Below, one piece after another: positions 63,558 through 64,000 of a stretch of 64,000 nt of DNA (the first letter of the stretch is position 1; each line of letters opens with the position of its first letter). The stretch comes from Croceicoccus mobilis (lineage in GTDB: Bacteria > Pseudomonadota > Alphaproteobacteria > Sphingomonadales > Sphingomonadaceae): the NCBI RefSeq assembly GCF_001661965.1, contig NZ_LYWZ01000022.1, positions 248,001 to 312,000 of the forward strand, read 5' to 3'. The notes under the pieces were generated by a model, which saw only the letters and a program-made list of their open reading frames with translations, searched no databases and was not told the DNA's origin. The position numbers and the translations under genes were made by a program.

Positions 63558-64000
63558 TCAGTCCTTCAGCAGTTCTCGTCCGATCAGCATGCGGCGGATC
63601 TCGTTTGTCCCCGCCCCGATGTCGAGCAGCTTGGCATCGCGCAGGAAACGCTCCACCGGCCAGTCGAGCGTGTAGCCCGCCCCGCCCAATGCCTGCACCG
63701 CCTCGTTCGCGGTGCGGAACGCGTTTTCGGATGCCAGCAGGATCGCGCCAGCTGCGTCGAAGCGCGTGGTCTGCCCGCTGTCGCAGGCCCGCGCCACCGC
63801 ATAGGAATAGCTGCGCGCCGATTGCAGCGCGACATACATGTCGGCGAGCTTCGCCTGCATCAGCTGGAAGCTGCCTATGGGCTTCCCGAATTGCTGACGC
63901 TCCTTCAGATAAGGGATCACCACGTCGAGACAGGCCTGCATGATGCCCAGCTGCACGCCCGACAGCACGACGCGTTCGTAATCGAGCCCGCTCATCAGCA
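63558..64000 (-). CDS. ivd: Isovaleryl-CoA dehydrogenase, C-terminal part (cut by window edge)
   Basis: The visible 147 residues are the last part of an acyl-CoA dehydrogenase. LMSGLDYERVVLSG has the glutamate that serves as catalytic base in isovaleryl-CoA dehydrogenases, and IPYLKERQQFGKPIGSFQLMQAKLADMY, NEAVQALGGAGY and FLRDAKLLDIGAGTNEIRRMLIGREL complete the motif set. It makes 3-methylcrotonyl-CoA, the substrate of the MccAB complex encoded downstream. The N-terminal part lies beyond position 64000. Confidence 0.93.
   Translation of the reverse strand, partial: LMSGLDYERVVLSGVQLGIMQACLDVVIPYLKERQQFGKPIGSFQLMQAKLADMYVALQSARSYSYAVARACDSGQTTRFDAAGAILLASENAFRTANEAVQALGGAGYTLDWPVERFLRDAKLLDIGAGTNEIRRMLIGRELLKD

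Noticed and set aside
1-64000. Mobile elements, prophage, CRISPR arrays, toxin-antitoxin or known defence islands
   Set aside because: No transposase, integrase, repeat-spacer array or paired small toxin/antitoxin genes were seen; apart from mccA, I noticed no large compositional island.

Overview
The window is high-GC, gene-dense chromosomal DNA from an alphaproteobacterium. It is most likely a member of the Sphingomonadales, near Erythrobacter, Altererythrobacter or Sphingomonas. This assignment is inferred from gene content: a four-gene LinKLMN-type MCE transporter, an ATP12 F1-ATPase assembly factor, a zf-CHCC (NDUFS6-like) protein and an NDUFA9-like protein, FzlA, UPF0262, TorF and TIGR02186 family proteins, a Zymomonas-GFOR-like oxidoreductase and an Entner-Doudoroff operon. 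I see no insertion sequence, prophage, integrase, plasmid function, CRISPR array or rRNA. One tRNA gene (Gly, anticodon GCC) is present.

Layout. 0-4.5 kb: ATP12 converges on the reverse-strand lipid/hydrophobe ABC transporter operon (permease, ATPase, MCE protein, lipoprotein). 4.6-10.6 kb: valS and queE, then a catalase-peroxidase that carries a signal peptide, closed by a strong terminator. 10.6-14.2 kb: a small ferredoxin-like protein, an exported protein of unknown function, a gene-poor stretch with a GTGACAC-type inverted repeat, and a HerA-like ATPase. 14.3-18.6 kb: a TIGR02186/TauE pair, then an NfrB-like glycosyltransferase overlapping a proline-rich, membrane-anchored probable barrel protein. 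18.9-25.3 kb: nhaA, a glyoxalase, TorF, a metallophosphatase, an SLC13 transporter and an orphan ABC ATPase. 25.4-31.7 kb: zf-CHCC, tldD, DUF924, an exported protein, an overlapping lipid-kinase/nucleotidyltransferase pair, YjbQ and a transglutaminase.

31.8-38.8 kb is the central-carbon cluster zwf-edd-eda followed by a PEP-carboxylase-like gene whose active-site motifs deviate strongly from the enzyme family. 38.8-42.9 kb: argB, a lipoprotein, YggT, folD, an exported protein and MarC. 42.9-54.7 kb: LON-like protein, CnoX, tRNA-Gly, MocA/XdhC, two GST-fold proteins (YghU-type and FzlA), a GntP permease, dcd, UPF0262, an NDUFA9-like protein, a GFOR-like oxidoreductase, a DUF2141 lipoprotein and a LysR regulator. 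54.9-58.3 kb: an MFS/spermidine-synthase fusion protein and a YbdG-type mechanosensitive channel. 58.3-64.0 kb: a reverse-strand leucine/isovalerate operon (isovaleryl-CoA dehydrogenase, cut by the window edge; methylcrotonyl-CoA carboxylase beta and alpha) with three extra genes between the enzymes. The alpha-subunit gene contains an internal low-GC patch.

Most of the window is housekeeping. The best candidates for something less described are the PEPC-like protein in the Entner-Doudoroff operon, the lipid kinase/nucleotidyltransferase pair, the minimal NfrB-like pair, the extra genes in the leucine operon and the mosaic mccA gene. All functional calls come from recognising motifs and family resemblance in the sequence; no database search was run.
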